From assembly GCF_000234095.1 (NCBI RefSeq), contig NZ_JH376797.1, positions 1-64,000 of the forward strand: a stretch of 64,000 bases of DNA, in the 5' to 3' direction. Positions 63,796 to 64,000 of this stretch are shown piece by piece. Within the stretch, counting starts at the first letter, position 1. The number at the start of each line of letters is the position of its first letter. The notes beneath the pieces were generated by a model. The model saw only the letters and a program-made list of their open reading frames with translations, made no database searches and was not told the origin of the DNA. Origin of the DNA: Centipeda infelix ATCC 43532. Its GTDB lineage: Bacteria > Bacillota > Negativicutes > Selenomonadales > Selenomonadaceae. Made by a program: the position numbers and the translations under genes.

Positions 63796-64000
63796 ATGGA
63801 ACAGGATAAATACACAGCGCGAACGCTCGCGGCACTGCAGTCGGCACAGCAGATTGCGGCGATGCGCTACCATCAGGAAATCACGTCGGTACACGTACTG
63901 CTCGCACTTGCTAAGGAGCCGGAGGGGTTGCTTGCAACGATCTTCGATGTCTGCGGTGTTGATCTGCCGCTGCTCAAGGCACGGCTCGAAAAGGAGCTTG
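63796..64000 (+). CDS. clpB: ClpB disaggregase, N-terminal part (cut by window end)
   Basis: The first 68 codons match the ClpB/ClpA N-domain: KYTARTLAALQSAQQIAAMRYHQEITSVHVLLALAKEPEG. The full protein of about 860 aa would be an AAA+ disaggregase working with DnaK. Start ATG 63796 has RBS atggagggac. The heat-shock-like operator just upstream agrees with this call. Confidence 0.9.
   Translation, partial: MEQDKYTARTLAALQSAQQIAAMRYHQEITSVHVLLALAKEPEGLLATIFDVCGVDLPLLKARLEKEL

Overview
The window looks like chromosome of a Selenomonas-type member of the Negativicutes (inference from gene content, not a database match). It is GC-rich with dense, short-gapped operons on both strands. It carries motility and chemotaxis genes (cheR and a receptor), a Tar4-like haem sensor, FAD-dependent ThyX, and the block rpsB-tsf-pyrH-frr-uppS-cdsA-rseP-ispG-proS. 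Nearly everything is core metabolism and information processing. There is no prophage, transposase gene, CRISPR array or plasmid-like region.

Layout. 1-942 is the end of an rRNA operon (23S 3' end, 5S, tRNA-His, tRNA-Trp, terminator). 1-4.5 kb holds an exported protein, typA and sepF. 4.5-13.7 kb is translation, nucleotide and envelope-lipid genes. 13.7-19.2 kb is hsp20, cheR, a PaaK-like protein with a degraded ATP loop, pyrF, pyrE, an unknown gene and a PLP lyase. 19.5-26.3 kb is an Fbp/Afu-type ABC importer with a YesM/YesN-type two-component system. 26.9-36.5 kb holds priA, ispE, a GntR regulator, glmU, prs, a thioredoxin-reductase-like flavoprotein, a Crp/Fnr regulator and a membrane protein. 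36.6-40.1 kb (minus) is trpF, a trpC-trpB fused frame, and trpA. 40.2-43.4 kb is tRNA-Arg, a large Hsp70/actin-fold ATPase and ComFB. 43.5-48.3 kb is cysE-cysS-mrnC-thyX-rlmB-yacP. 48.3-52.6 kb (minus) is trkA with two different trkH genes. 52.8-54.6 kb (minus) is a Y-family polymerase with a short YolD-like partner. 54.7-61.2 kb holds rfbB, tRNA-Ala, an ABC ATPase/permease pair without a binding protein, an H-NOX chemoreceptor, and a DUF4153-like membrane protein (minus). 61.4-64 kb is a long glutamine synthetase and the start of clpB.

The most striking non-coding feature is two families of dispersed elements, each about 160 bp and each close to one full-length imperfect palindrome. Family 1 has eight copies here: six full or nearly full, one fragment, and one 31-bp version that keeps only the tips. 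It often lies at TA dinucleotides, and in four cases begins within two bases of a stop codon. Two copies sit between a good promoter and its gene (rpsB and a 118-residue unknown). Family 2 has two full copies (19.2 and 63.3 kb) and a relic inside the trp cluster.

The proteins most worth study are the H-NOX receptor, whose haem and distal-pocket residues match the oxygen-binding Tar4 type position for position; the TrpC-TrpB continuous frame; the Hsp70-like ATPase beside the c-di-GMP-associated ComFB; and the PaaK-like protein in the pyrimidine cluster.
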